Shown here: positions 46,627 through 58,600 of the stretch, one piece after another
Position numbering within the stretch: position 1 is the stretch's first letter
Layout of the letters: each line of letters starts with the position of its first letter
Assembly (NCBI GenBank): GCA_963580455.1
Contig: OY756958.1
Location: 23,510,501-23,574,500 of the forward strand
Origin: Euonymus europaeus
Taxonomy: Eukaryota > Streptophyta > Magnoliopsida > Celastrales > Celastraceae
Length of the DNA stretch: 64,000 bases
Reading direction: 5' to 3'
Notes under the pieces: generated by a model
The model's input: the letters and a program-made list of their open reading frames with translations, nothing else
Told to the model about the DNA's origin: nothing
Database searches by the model: none
Program-made: the position numbers and the translations under genes

Positions 46627-48663
46627 ATGAAAGACAGTGGTCAAGTGGAGAAAATTTGGTTGCTTTGGCTTGTCTTGCCGTGGATTTTCCCAACTGCAGC
46701 AGTAACAGGTTCGGACACAAAACCTGGATGTCCTAAGTCATGTGGGAATGCTACTATTCCTTACCCACATGGGTTTGAAGTCCCTAGTTATGCCATAAAC
46801 TGCTACTTCCTCCTACAATGCAATGAAACTAGCACTACTTGTGGTCTTTCGTTATGGTAAATAACTGTGGTCAATAAATCCTTGGAGGAAGACACAATAT
46901 CTGTCAGAATTCATGCAGCTTTGGAGTGCTAGGACTACTAGGGACTGAAGCTGAGGTTCAATCAGCAAGCCATTCTAGGAGGCGGGCCGTTCAGGTTCTC
47001 AGCCACACGCAACATACAGCTTTCAGCTGGTATTGGATTCCGTCAGACCCCAATTCCCCAAAGTCTCAAGACATTAGGCATTGTCGTCGGAAGCACAAGA
47101 AATTCCTTCAATGCTTCGAATTTCAAGCTGAGTTGTTCCTCAGTTATATGTTAAACCATAAAACTCACTGGATATGCTTGTGGCAGCAACACATCCTGCA
47201 CTTTTTCTGAACATGGCAATGGATATTGCTGCCTATGCAAGGAAGGATTCAGAGGAAATCCACATCTTTAAGAAGGATGGCAAGGTAAAAATTCAACGTT
47301 ATTGCTGTTACAGTCACGCATAACAGGTCTCTTCTTCTCTGTTTCCTTCAGACCAATTATTTGCATTTGATGGACATTGATGAGTGCAAGGAAACAAGAA
47401 ACGTTCCCATGTAAAGGAACCTGCAAGAACATATTTGGGAATTACACATGCCAATGCCAATGCCCATTTGGTATGTATGGTGATGCAAAAGTTGGCTGTC
47501 AAGGAGTTCATATAGCAACAATTGTCACAGCTGATGTTCTTTCTATGTCTTCTGGGCAGATTTTCAGTTTTTACAGAAGAATTTTCTCCAAACAAAGAAG
47601 TTTAACGAAACTTGTGCGCTACTATTGATAACAATCTTCTCTCTTTCATTCCTTCAACACACAGTTCTTGAAACCATCATTTTATTCCTGATCATCGAAT
47701 CTTCATAATGTTCAAGAGGAGAAGAAAGGAGAAAAACTTCTTAGAAAATAGGGTTATATGCTGCAAAAGCACCTAAGAGTACGGATATTTAGTGAAGCAG
47801 AGCTATCCAAAGCAACTAGCATTGATGATAAAAGTTGGTTTCTTGGTGACCGTGTATTTGGTGTAGTTTACAGAGGAATAATACCAGATAATACACAAGT
47901 TGCAGTCAAGAAGCCTAAATGAGTGGATAAACCTCAGGGAAATCAGGAAATCGACAGGAAATTAGCATTATTTCACAGGTAAATCATAAGAATGTGGCCA
48001 AGCTTAGGGTTGTGTCGGGAGACAAAAGATCCGTTTCTGGTTTACGAATTTATTTCAAATGGAAGTCTCTACCAGCACATCCATTACGAGAAGTTGCACG
48101 TTTTACGAAGATAGAAACCTCACTTGAGGATTGCAGCAGAGTGCTCTAGCCCTGGACTATCTGCACTCTTTGGCAGATTCTCCCACCATTCATAGCGATG
48201 TTAAATCAGCCAACATATTGTTGGATGACAATTACACAGATAAGGTATCAGATTTTGGGGTTTCAATGCTGATTTCACCAGATGAATCTGTAATAGCGAC
48301 AAAAATTAAAGGGACTTTTGTTTACTCGGATGATGAGTATCTAATGACCGGTAAGGCGGTAACTTAAGTAGAAAGAGCGATGCATACAGCTTTGGGATTG
48401 TCCTCTTGGAGCTGCTTACTGGAGAAAATCCTTCCTCCAATACAAGGTCTAGGGAGAAGGGTAGCATTATTCACTACTTGCAAATTTCACAAAATAAGAA
48501 ACTCTACCAGATATTGAATTTTGAATAATCTAATGAAGATGAAATGGAGGTTATAGAAGTGGTAGCTGAGCTCGCAAAAGGATGCATAGGCAGTAGCGGT
48601 ATAAGAAGGCCATTCATGAAGGCAGTAGCTAATGAACCTGTCCGGCTGAGGAAGGAGCATTAG
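46627..48663 (+). pseudogene. Wall-associated kinase-like receptor pseudogene (WAKL)
   Basis: The whole architecture of a WAK-like receptor kinase can be followed, but only by changing frame repeatedly and passing stops. Order: signal peptide (IWLLWLVLPWIFPTAAV), GUB_WAK galacturonan-binding start (GCPKSCGNATIPYPHGF), an EGF-like block (CGSNTSCTFSEHGNGYCC), a calcium-binding EGF (DIDECKE..VPCKGTC), a weak membrane segment near 47,665-47,700, then the kinase: FSEAELSKATSIDD, VAVKKPK, LDYLHSLADSPTIHSDVKS, ANILLDDN, VSDFGVSML and SFGIVLLELLTGENPSS. The HRD motif reads HSD and the glycine-rich loop is damaged. WAKs sense cell-wall pectin at the plasma membrane; this copy cannot. Confidence 0.88.
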
Positions 48664-49644
48664 GAAACGTGGAATCAATAGAAAATTAGAGAGACTGGAA
48701 GCCCGCTAGGAGAATCACCCATACTATTCCCTTGAAGTTGCAGCTAAGGTGAAGGTGAAGCATCAAGACCTCTATACTATGATGACTTTTGACATTCAGA
48801 ACTCCAAATGTGGTTGGTCTAGTGCGTATTAAAGATCTACAATTGTATCACAGAAAGAACATAGCAATGTTCCAAATGAAGCTACAGTAAATTTTTCAAG
48901 TTTATACACAGTTGCAAGATTCTAATGCTTGTCATCATGATGCATCTGAGAGTCAGAAGTAACCTTCGCTTGCAGCAAAAATGGGAAATAATTCATGAAC
49001 AAGGCAATTAAGGTAAAACTAAAACGTAAAAATAACATTTGCCGCAATGTTCATTCATTTTCCAATATTCCACAACTTCAGAGACTAATGCATTTGACCT
49101 TTGCAAGTTCTATAAACTAATCTCAATTAAGTGGTCTAAGGATCATCTGATAGACATTTGATCCTCAAGAGCACCATATATGGTAAAGGTTTCATGAATG
49201 ATAGACATAAATGTTAGGGAATTTGACAGTATAGGGTCAACTTTATGCATGAATTTCTGACTAAAAAACATGGATTACAAGTTCAACTAGCAAATCAAAA
49301 TAGAGAAGGGGTACGTTCACAGAAAAAATATTATAATCATTGAATTTAAAAAATCAAGGACTGGTATAATCTATAACAGTGAGGACTGTGTCTACTGAAC
49401 CATACTGGTATATGAACGAACACATTTAAAGATTTTAATTCAAATTTAATGAGCAATATGAACAAACATATGGAACTCACTACCTCTTAAATCTGATTCC
49501 AAGCAATACTTAAGCTGTCTTGATAGCGCAACTAGCTTAGCCTGTAACATCCAGGCCTTCTCCATACTTTGCGACGTTACTATCGGATAACTCCATGAAT
49601 AATGCAACCGTAAATCGTAATATGAATCAAACAAGCTCTACTTG
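48664..49644. other. Intergenic, no gene seen
   Basis: Sequence between the WAKL relic and the stop of the PC-esterase-like gene, AT-rich, with the likely 3' UTR of that gene at its right end. Confidence 0.4.
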
Positions 49645-51618
49645 CTATCTCGTGCATAGAGTGTTGAGTAACACATGAGCTAACATGAGGTCCACAAAAT
49701 ACTGGTGCCCAATTTCACCATCCCTCCATTTCATCTTCAACGGCGCCCTGCCGTAATGAACCCCATCATTGCACCGGTTATCAAAATGCCAGGGAAAGGT
49801 CATATCGAAGTCATCAATTGTACCAGAAAGAAGCCCAGCTTGCTTCAATTTATCTAAGACCACTCTATTGAAGGTTTCCATCTTGTTAGGATTAAATGCT
49901 AGAGTTCGAGCATATCCGCCAGTCGCCACTGTGGTTCGGTAAAAGATTTGCGGCACCACCAGTCCCCTCTTTCTCACCGAATCCATAACTTCTTTCCAAA
50001 AAGACACTGCATACTCGGCCCCACGAGAGAAAGCTCGGATATTATGCCAAAAAACCCCATCATGTAAGCCTGAATTCATTATCACCGTATCTGGGACTGC
50101 AGCTTCAGAGAAGTACTTCCACAACAAATTTCTAAATCCTTCGTCTTGCAAAGAATTTAAGCCTTGGTAGTTTTGGGTTTCATTCCAATGCCCATTGAAA
50201 ATGCTGGTAATTCGAACAGTCTGGGATGGGTCTCTTGGGTTAGAAAAACTCATATCAAATCTTCTCGGAACTGAATGTATATCAGGCAAATCTAACACAA
50301 AATTAAGCATATTTCTTATCGTGTCCACATGATTGGAATCACCCCAGAAGAAAATCCACCGATTCTTCAAGCAATTCCAAGCAGATTTACTTGAAAACAA
50401 CCTAAATGAACAATGAGTAGAGTACACCCAACCATTACTCTCCAGCAACCCTAATGAACCATTACACCAAGGACTCTGGCAAGGAAAATCCGGTGCCAGG
50501 CATCGGTACCTACCATCATTACTTATTTGGCAATCATCATTCTTGCCATGCCTAGTCCACCTGCCAACCCAAACATCCCTACTAAAATCACTCTTTTGAC
50601 AAATTTGCAACTCTGGCAATTGAGTTTCAGTTCTGATAAACCTGATTGGAATCCTGCGCAAATTCTTATCAAAAGCAAATCGACCAGGAGAAAATTTGAG
50701 ACCCTCGAAGTGTCTAAAAAGGAGAATTATAGTGAGATTGTAATCACCAGAAAAATCTTGATGTACTTGCAGAGAAATCAAATACGACCCATTTCCAAAA
50801 TCTTTGACAACAGGCCGAGATTTCCATGCCTTCCCTGAAAGATCAGTCTCAAAATAATCTCCACCGAGACAACGCGCATTCCCAGACTCATCAAGCGCCT
50901 GAAACACAAATTCATGACTATCACCAGCCGATAACTTTACCAATTCACCACCATCTAATCCCGGGACCGAAATCTGAACAGTACGTAAATCCCTGCAAGG
51001 CTCCCCTCCCGGCGCAAGCCATCGCGAGAGCAGATTTGCAGTCAAGTTTGGCCCAAGTTCCGCTGATAACCACGAAACTTGAGGGTTTCGAGAAAACACA
51101 GATGAGTTTTGAGCAGATACTGGTCTGTAATCACTGACCTCGGTCACATTAGTCGAAACTAGAGGACTCTGCGAAAACCCAGTTGAGTTCTTAACGGAAA
51201 CTGGACTGAAATCGCTCAACTGTGTCACATTAGTGGAAACTTCAAAATCCTCAAACCCAGTTGAATTTTGAACAGAGATTGGTCTGTAATCGATGAACTG
51301 AGTCTCATTGGTCACATTGGATGGCTTTCGTGGCAAATTGACTTGGATATTAGTGGTAAGAAGGGTAGAATTTTTGGTGGTTTCTGTTAGATTCTTTGGG
51401 GTTGTGTTGAGTCTGATGGGTATATAATCTTGCTTGAACCTTCGTATCTCAATGAACCTCTTTATGGTACAACCATCTATGCTCCACACAACCACCATCG
51501 CAACAAGGACAAAAGCTGTGAGTACGTGGAGTCTCCATTGAAGAAACGGACTTGACCTGAGAGTCCATGAATTCGGTGACTGCAGGCTCGCTCCTTTCTC
51601 CGGCATCCTTAACCACAA
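49645..51618 (-). CDS. NXPE/PC-esterase-like type II membrane protein, 657 aa
   Basis: Single coding exon. Residues 31-47 (HVLTAFVLVAMVVVWSI) form one membrane anchor near the N-terminus, giving a lumenal or extracellular body. Residues 101-182 hold three degenerate 26-29-residue repeats rich in NVT/NST glycosylation sites. About 205-300 looks like a filamin-type Ig domain (VKDFGNGSYLISLQV). The C-terminal domain matches the NXPE/PC-esterase fold of the SGNH/GDSL superfamily: the nucleophile motif FFWGDSN (Ser428), MNSGLHDG, and DGVHYG with Asp618/His621. Related plant proteins (TBL family) acetylate wall polysaccharides in the Golgi; whether this one does is an inference. A GTGAGT at about 51,803 suggests an intron in the leader. 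The first ATG was used; MPEKG at residue 5 is an alternative. Confidence 0.85.
   Translation of the reverse strand: MWLRMPEKGASLQSPNSWTLRSSPFLQWRLHVLTAFVLVAMVVVWSIDGCTIKRFIEIRRFKQDYIPIRLNTTPKNLTETTKNSTLLTTNIQVNLPRKPSNVTNETQFIDYRPISVQNSTGFEDFEVSTNVTQLSDFSPVSVKNSTGFSQSPLVSTNVTEVSDYRPVSAQNSSVFSRNPQVSWLSAELGPNLTANLLSRWLAPGGEPCRDLRTVQISVPGLDGGELVKLSAGDSHEFVFQALDESGNARCLGGDYFETDLSGKAWKSRPVVKDFGNGSYLISLQVHQDFSGDYNLTIILLFRHFEGLKFSPGRFAFDKNLRRIPIRFIRTETQLPELQICQKSDFSRDVWVGRWTRHGKNDDCQISNDGRYRCLAPDFPCQSPWCNGSLGLLESNGWVYSTHCSFRLFSSKSAWNCLKNRWIFFWGDSNHVDTIRNMLNFVLDLPDIHSVPRRFDMSFSNPRDPSQTVRITSIFNGHWNETQNYQGLNSLQDEGFRNLLWKYFSEAAVPDTVIMNSGLHDGVFWHNIRAFSRGAEYAVSFWKEVMDSVRKRGLVVPQIFYRTTVATGGYARTLAFNPNKMETFNRVVLDKLKQAGLLSGTIDDFDMTFPWHFDNRCNDGVHYGRAPLKMKWRDGEIGHQYFVDLMLAHVLLNTLCTR
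51073..51318 (-). repeat. Three in-frame repeats in the stalk of the PC-esterase-like protein
   Basis: Units begin NVTNETQFIDYRPISVQNST, NVTQLSDFSPVSVKNST and NVTEVSDYRPVSAQNSS, about 80-87 bp each. They match at DNA level as well, so they arose by tandem duplication of coding sequence. Confidence 0.85.
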
Positions 51619-52049
51619 GCACCAAAATCAGAACTACCCAACGAATACAGAAGACAAGGTAGTAAAGTTTTCTGGGAAAATTATATCGTCTTCTCAAGAA
51701 AACATTTTGACGACAAACCCATTCCGATAAGGTTGGATTACATCAGAAACAATTCAACTTTCTCAAGAAAAATCAATAAAATAAAACAGATGACATTAAC
51801 TCACCGAGGACAGTCCAACGTCGGAGATTAATTTGACTAATTTCTTCTCCCTATGTTTCCAATATCTAGATTTTGAGCGAAAATATGAAGCAAGAATGGA
51901 AAAACAAAAACGTGACTTTTTATTCTTTTTTCAAACGGACGAGAGAAGAAGACGACACAGAGTAGAGTTAGAGGTGGAGTTGGAAAGAACCGAGGAACTA
52001 ATTCGTTTTAAAATCTATGGAGAAGCCAAGAACTACGGGTTCTAATAAG

Positions 52050-53560
52050 GAATTGACGAAAATGCCCTAAATTTCTTATTAAATGGCATGTGTTACCTGG
52101 AGGCCACCTATCAAAACACAAATCAGTAAGTTCATGCAACACCGACAAGGAAATAATGAGAGGGGTATTACTGTCATTTCGCTACACCTATTAAATTATC
52201 ATGCATGGTTGGTTTGGGCATCTGGAGACTTGGGTCTCCCATGAGCTGTTTCTGGGTCTCACAATACATTAATTAATTCATGAATCAAAATAGTGTGGCT
52301 TCATTTATAAACTCAAGTTTTTCTATATATATATATATTTTATTTTTTTGGGTTAGATTATTTGGAGCTCAATCTCTAGTTTGTTAAGGAAAAGAACTGA
52401 ATGAGGAATCAAAAAATGGGATGTTTGTTCTATCTCAATTACTTGATCCCCATAACTGTAAACAGAAAAAAGAAAAATATTGTTACAAATACCAAAATTT
52501 GTGACTAGAAAATATTAAATTCTTTTAAAGCATAATCTCTTATAATTAAGAAAAGCCTTATTTCCAAATTGAATACAAATTGTTGAGTTATTATATTATA
52601 CTGTGAGAAAGTTAAGACACTTTGGAGACTTCTTTGCCCAAGAGGGTAAGTACATTTTATTCACTAAACGACATGTTATTTTTCATTTTGATAATTGAAT
52701 GTTCAAACGTTACAGATCAATCATTTAATTTGTTCAAATATAATAACTTAAAGGGATCAGTTTGAAATAAATTAAAATTTTAGATTATTAATCTGTTATG
52801 TTTGAACATTCAACGATGAAAATAAAAAATGACAAATCTTTCAATTAAAAATGTAATTAAGCCGCTCAGCCCCCATGAAAATGGACCATTTAAAGAGAGC
52901 ATTGATTAGACAAATGGGTAGAAACAATGATGGGTTGTGAGGTCAAAAATGAAGGACACCACTACATTAATCTCCAATTTGTTGTCAAACTTTGTTTACG
53001 CGTAATTGTCGGTGAAGGCGCGGTGTTGTTTACTTTCACTCTTCTTTACTTCGATTGGGGGGGCCTGCAATTCTTGTTGGCTGTAATTGGTGCAATTTCA
53101 TCCAAAATTAGTATGATCTAAAATGTCTTCTTTGAGTATTTTCGTACTCATAATTGTTACGATATAATAAATTTTGAGTTAATTGTCGTTTTTTATTACA
53201 AAAGGTCAGTAGAAAAATTCTAATGACTTATTTATCTTTATCGTCATGGCATAATTCATGATTACGAGTTAATAAAGCATGTAGTCGTTTATAAATTTTC
53301 ATATTTCATTTTCGTCACTCAAAAAGCAAACGTAAAATTCAGTCATCTAAATGTATACATGTTCTATTAACTCTCAAGGTTATGCGTAAATTTTCAATGA
53401 CAGGTTATTCCTCACGTTTTTGTGTAAGAATATAATTGTTATAAATGCATATAATTCGCGTTTTTTAAGAAAGAATAATTGGAATTGCAGCCCCCAACCC
53501 TCTTTACTTTACTTGGCCTTGACAATAATTGAATGAATTCAGACCATTCCAATATGTGCC

Positions 53561-53599
<39 letters not shown>

Positions 53600-54719
53600 A
53601 AAAAGAACAATTTGCAGCGACCACCTTTTGCATACTTTTTTGGTTAAATTTGATTCGTAGATATGATGAGGTGTTAGAGAGATTGGCACTTGCTGTGAAG
53701 GTGTGATTTGTGTCGATGAATAGGTGTGATTTTTAGTTAGGACCTCCTGTCATGATTAATAGGAGGAGGTCATAACTCATAAACAGACAAAGAACAGTTG
53801 CTTGTGATGTGCCGATCTGTGAAAGAGACTTCCATGATCGGCTGCAAACACAAGAAAAGTTTAGTTGACAGCGTTGCTTAATTACTTTATAATATCTCCA
53901 GCTTACTTTTAAGTTTCAAGATGTTTTGGCTCCGAAGTCCAAACGTAAAGTTAAAACCAGTACTAAAACACTACGTGCGCATTACCCCTTGTAAAAAAAC
54001 ATCAAACAATCTTTTTTTTGATAAACAAACTTCAAACAATCTTTGTCGAGAAACAAAGCATAATCTACACACACTATTGAAAAAGGAAGCTGTAAATAAG
54101 TAAATAACTGTAATTAGTAATTACACCTCTCAAATCTCCCTAAATTACATATTTTTAGTTTTTCTTGTGGGTGTGTTATTACTAGTAGGGCGGTAAAAAA
54201 AAGCCTAAATAAAAAACAAACCATTAAGTTTTTTTTTTAAATAAAATAATAAAAAATATTTTTCACTAAAACCGATCAAAAACCCAAATACCAACAAAAC
54301 CGATTAAATAATTTGATCAAAATATGTCAAAAAATAAATCAAAACTAATTGTTAACACCCTAGTTATTAGGATTTAAGAGTTATGATTTAACTTTTAGAG
54401 TTTAGAATTTAGTGTAGAATTTATGATTTAACATTTAGAATTCAGAGTTTCGAAATTATAGTTTAGGGTTTAGAATTTTTTACCTTCAAAACCAATTATA
54501 GTACTCCATAAGATTATGATCACCAAAATACTTTATAGCACCCAAAAAAATGATTTAAGGGTAATTACAGCTTCATTAATTAGTTAATTACATCCCCTAT
54601 CCCCAAGACACTGAAAAACACTAAAACCAATACATTTAATAAAAAATTACAAGGGTAATAAGCCTTCATTTTTATAATCTATGGGAAAAAGTCCAGCAGC
54701 TAAGCATGACCACAAAATA
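52050..54719. other. Intergenic, no supported gene
   Basis: AT-rich, with a (TA)n run (52,324-52,338), a (CT)n run (53,564-53,596) and degenerate GTTTAGAATTTAG-like words (54,360-54,480). The frame at 52,927-53,121 has no known motif. Confidence 0.4.
53564..53596. repeat. (CT)n microsatellite
   Basis: About 16 uninterrupted CT units. Confidence 0.95.
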
Positions 54720-54985
54720 CTCTCTCCGTCCCATTTTAATTATCTTTTATTTCTTTTTAAGATGTCCCAAAATGTATGCCCATTTCAATTAATGAAAACT
54801 ATTTTTCCTCATTTTTTCCTTATTTACCCTTAACTTGAAAAGCTCAATAACCATGCACATTAATTATGGTGTCAAAGTATTTGTCATTATAAATAGGGGT
54901 ATAAACGTCAAATTAAAAGTGAATTAAATATTTTCTTAAACTGTGTAAAAAAGTGAACGAGACAATTAAAATGAGACGGAGGGAG
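54720..54985. mobile_element. Stowaway MITE (266 bp)
   Basis: The ends are CTCTCTCCGTCCCATTTTAA and, inverted, CTCCCTCCGTCTCATTTTAA, bordered by TA. It is the same family and orientation as the 40,828 copy; both share TGTCCCAAAATG and AAAAGCTCAATAAC inside. Confidence 0.92.
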
Positions 54986-55019
54986 TAAGAATTAAATTAA
55001 GCGATAAAAAGACATCACA

Positions 55020-55158
55020 CTAATTCCATGGATCATCCCAGCCCTTACGTCCCTCTCTCTCTCTTAACAAAATCAATAATGGCTTGCACAGCTTCTCCTA
55101 CTCTGTTTGAGAGGGAGTGATTACCATGCTCAATCTCAACTTTCTGTGCATCACCCAT
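55020..55158 (-). pseudogene. C-terminal fragment of an alpha/beta-hydrolase-like protein
   Basis: An open stretch of 45 residues starts MGDAQKVEIEHGNHSL and continues RVGEAVQAIIDFVKRE to a TAG stop. EHGNHSL resembles the segment around the catalytic His in the alpha/beta-hydrolase fold (compare GGNHSL in the KANL3/Tex30-like group), followed by the usual last helix. No other part of a hydrolase is near, and the carrier gene on the same strand lies immediately upstream, so this is read as a stranded last-exon relic. Family assignment is moderate only. Confidence 0.5.
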
Positions 55159-55648
55159 GGCTCTGCACAATCTGCATTTTTTAAGATGTGTTGAAATCCA
55201 TATTTTATTGAATAAAGTATTAATCGTTCATAACGCATTGAACACACAAGATGGCCGCTAGATAACATCATGTGCGTGTCAACAGAGTCGGAATAAAGCA
55301 GTAGAATAAGTTAATTTCCGTAATAGTAAAGACTATGCAGCATATACAAGCAGTTTCCAGTTGACCCAAGAGATCTGAAACATCTTCTAGCATTTTACCA
55401 ATAATGTTAATACTGCAAGTAGATTTTTCATACAAACAGCTAGTAACTGATCATAGATTCATCTCCTAGCATTTGACACAAAAAATTTGAATGACAGAGA
55501 ATGCATTGATGCACCAAGAAGGCACGGCAGAATTATTGAGAATGACATATAATGATAATATATTCAGGGAAGTCGTAAACAAACCTCTTTGCTTCCTCGC
55601 CTTTAGATATTCATTTGCTTCATTTGGAGGATAACATCACCCATTCAT
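55159..55648 (-). other. Probable 3' UTR of the carrier gene
   Basis: No coding frame. An AATAAAG-like word near 55,212 (plus strand) is on the wrong strand for the carrier, so its polyadenylation site is not fixed. Confidence 0.35.
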
Positions 55649-58600
55649 TCAGCTTGAGAATATGTGATCAATGGTCAAGAAGTAACTGCCCACAATCACG
55701 AAAGAAGCAAGCCCACTACGAGCCATCCGCAACCCAATTCCATGGAATAATAAATTCCTGTCAGCGGGATGGATCCCTGTGATTCTCTCAAACCTACTCC
55801 CGGGTCGATTCCACTTGAGAAACTTCCTTTCCATGGAAATATACTGCAGCAATGAAATTATACTAAGGGGAATCGAAAAGAGACATAGCTGTTCATATCA
55901 TAATATTCAGAACTGCAACCAGGACATTACTTTTAAATTAAATTTGGAAAGAGTGCAAACTGAGATAAGTAAACAAAATTAATTGGAACTTGCATTCCCT
56001 TTTTCCTTGCTTCCCCATTCCCTCCTCTTCAATGCTAAAGATATGGCGGAACAGAATAAACTAGACATCCACGGTTTACTATTACTTTTTCTGAAGAGTT
56101 ATTCGTGCTATAAGCATATACACTTGAGAAATAGAATTACTTTTATGACAAAAACAAGTAGAATAAAAGTTATTCAACTTTGTTATGGCAGTCAGGGTTG
56201 TTTCAGTTAAGGTACCTTATTTTCTCTTACTTACACTTTAAACAAGAAGATAGCAGTTCATATATGTAATAATAACTTAATCCTTAGCACAAAAAAGTTA
56301 TTATCAAGAAAGAACCACGTATGCCAAACTTTTCCTCAATAGCTAAGGAGTTTATAGTGCTCCCTGAATGAGGTGGATTTGCCGTTTGTGTGCATTCTAC
56401 TGGATACGTACAATTTAAAAACCTTCTTTCCTTACAATGACATGAACCTAGCTTAGTTGTTAAGGCATAATTTTTTTTACGAGAAATAATGTATTTCAAA
56501 ATCCAAAGTGAACTCTAGCATGTTTCTGGAATTGAGCAAGAAAGATGTAGTAGCAACTGCAAAATTGTTGACATTGTCAAATCCATTTTGACCACTTACA
56601 AGGGCTAACTGGCATCAATAGGATCAATAGGAACTCAGAAACGATCAGAAAAGAAAGATCATTCTGACAGTCACCATGACAGACAGATTTAAAAGGCTAC
56701 CATAGCCATCAACATGATAACATTAAAGTGAATAGAATACAATTTTCAAATTAAATTAACTGTTAACATACCTTTGGCAATACAGTACACTGAGTTCGAA
56801 CTTTGGCAGTGTCGAAACAATGAGATCCTGCAGCTGCAACTAAACCTGAAAATCCTGCTGCAAGACTAACAGCCAATGGCGACGGTGGGCCAATTTCTTC
56901 ATCAAATCTGAGAAAAAAAGCAAGGATCCTGTTGAGAGAAAGAGAGAGAAAGGAATGCAGTAATTTTATTGAATTAAACAGCCATCATGAAAAAGTAACC
57001 GCCATTAGAACATTGAGTTGGAAAACTCTAAGTATTGCATATAGATATGGAGGTTGCTCATTATTTGGCATAGAGAAGACAGCTTGATATGTTGCTAAAG
57101 GATTTGACATGTCAACAGGTAAGCTACAGTTATCGACCCACAGGACCCTTGCAATCACTAGAGGTTTTGAAATGGATGTTTCACAGAGAAGAATAATGAT
57201 CGCCAGTTGAGTGGTGGACCAGTTAACCAAGCCATTTCATTTATTTGCCCATCTAAATGACTTATTTCAAAGAGCAACTAGTGAAGGTGTGTTTTAAGGA
57301 ATTTGTGGGACTTTAAGGAGCTCCAATACCTGGAACGATGAATAGAGATTTCATATTCACAACCCAATTTGCAAAGCACCACGGGTGAAAAATTGAGATT
57401 TGAAACCTATTTACTTACATCCGCAACCATATAAATAGTTAGGACAAACCATTTCACCGGATGTCGGCATAATTATTGAGTCCCCCTCTTCCAGCAACCA
57501 CCAAACTAGCATCAGGTTGTCTCCATTTGAGGGTTTGCAAAAGGATAATAGCCCAATTAGTTCATATGAATGTGACAAAAAATTTTAAGAAATTGTTCAA
57601 TCTCTCGTGAATAGGATCAATATAACTGGAGAGATATTGAAGGCAGCTCAGGATAGGAAAAACAAAAAGAGATGCAAAATGCGGGTTACAGGACACCAAG
57701 TGAAAACTAGGAGCATGTTAACTTTTAAGAAGCATAGAAAGTTAAGTATACAGCATATAGGTCCATTTGTGGTTCAAGACCTTAATGCAGAGAATTGGTA
57801 TTTTTACTGTAGCAATAAAATCATCCACTCTACTGTTTTGCCAGCTGATAACAGCAGGTGTTTTGTGATGACACTGCAATTCAAGGACTACTATATTTTC
57901 AAACCTGGGTGGAGGATGCATCCCAACCGCCTTCCAGTCAAGAATTGCTTGGTGCAGGAATTGCCATGTAGAGAAGAATATCCCACCATACACAGAATCT
58001 CGAACAACTCCAGACCGAAGACCTCTCCATAATGCAGACCATCCTTCTAAAGAGACAACATCTAATGGCCTCTTAACATCACAAACTGAAGGTGGCTTCC
58101 CAGATCCAGTCATCATCCATGGGTACTTTTGCAAGGCACCTACCATATGGGTATGCTTGGACGTTAAGGTAGACAGAAGGCTGACAGAACGGTTAACTGC
58201 CATCTTATCTTGAATATATCCAGGAAGTAACTTCGCAATCACAGGGGCAGCAGCACTGCTTTCTGAAACTGAGGTAAGGCTTGGAATGTGAGAGGCAGAC
58301 ACCACTTGTGCACGAGTTTTAATCAGCTCAAATGGGGTGTTTATGAGTGCTTCCATAGCACCAGAAACCATTCCTGCCATGAGGGCCTCAGAGACATACA
58401 AATCCTCTCTGCGGCCATCTACCAAGAGAGCAATTCAAACAAAATTAAGGGTTGCAAACAGTAAATGCATATTTAGCCAAAAACATTTTAATTTAAGCAA
58501 TTCCCAGGCTCAATGATCAGTAGAAGACGTGGGGTAGGAGAATTGCAAGATGCACGAAACCTTACCCCAATGCAAAATTTGAACCAATAATCCCCAGGTT

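Noticed and set aside
57607..58032. Plus-strand open frame of 141 codons
   Set aside because: Overlaps carrier exon 4 in antisense and shows no family motif.
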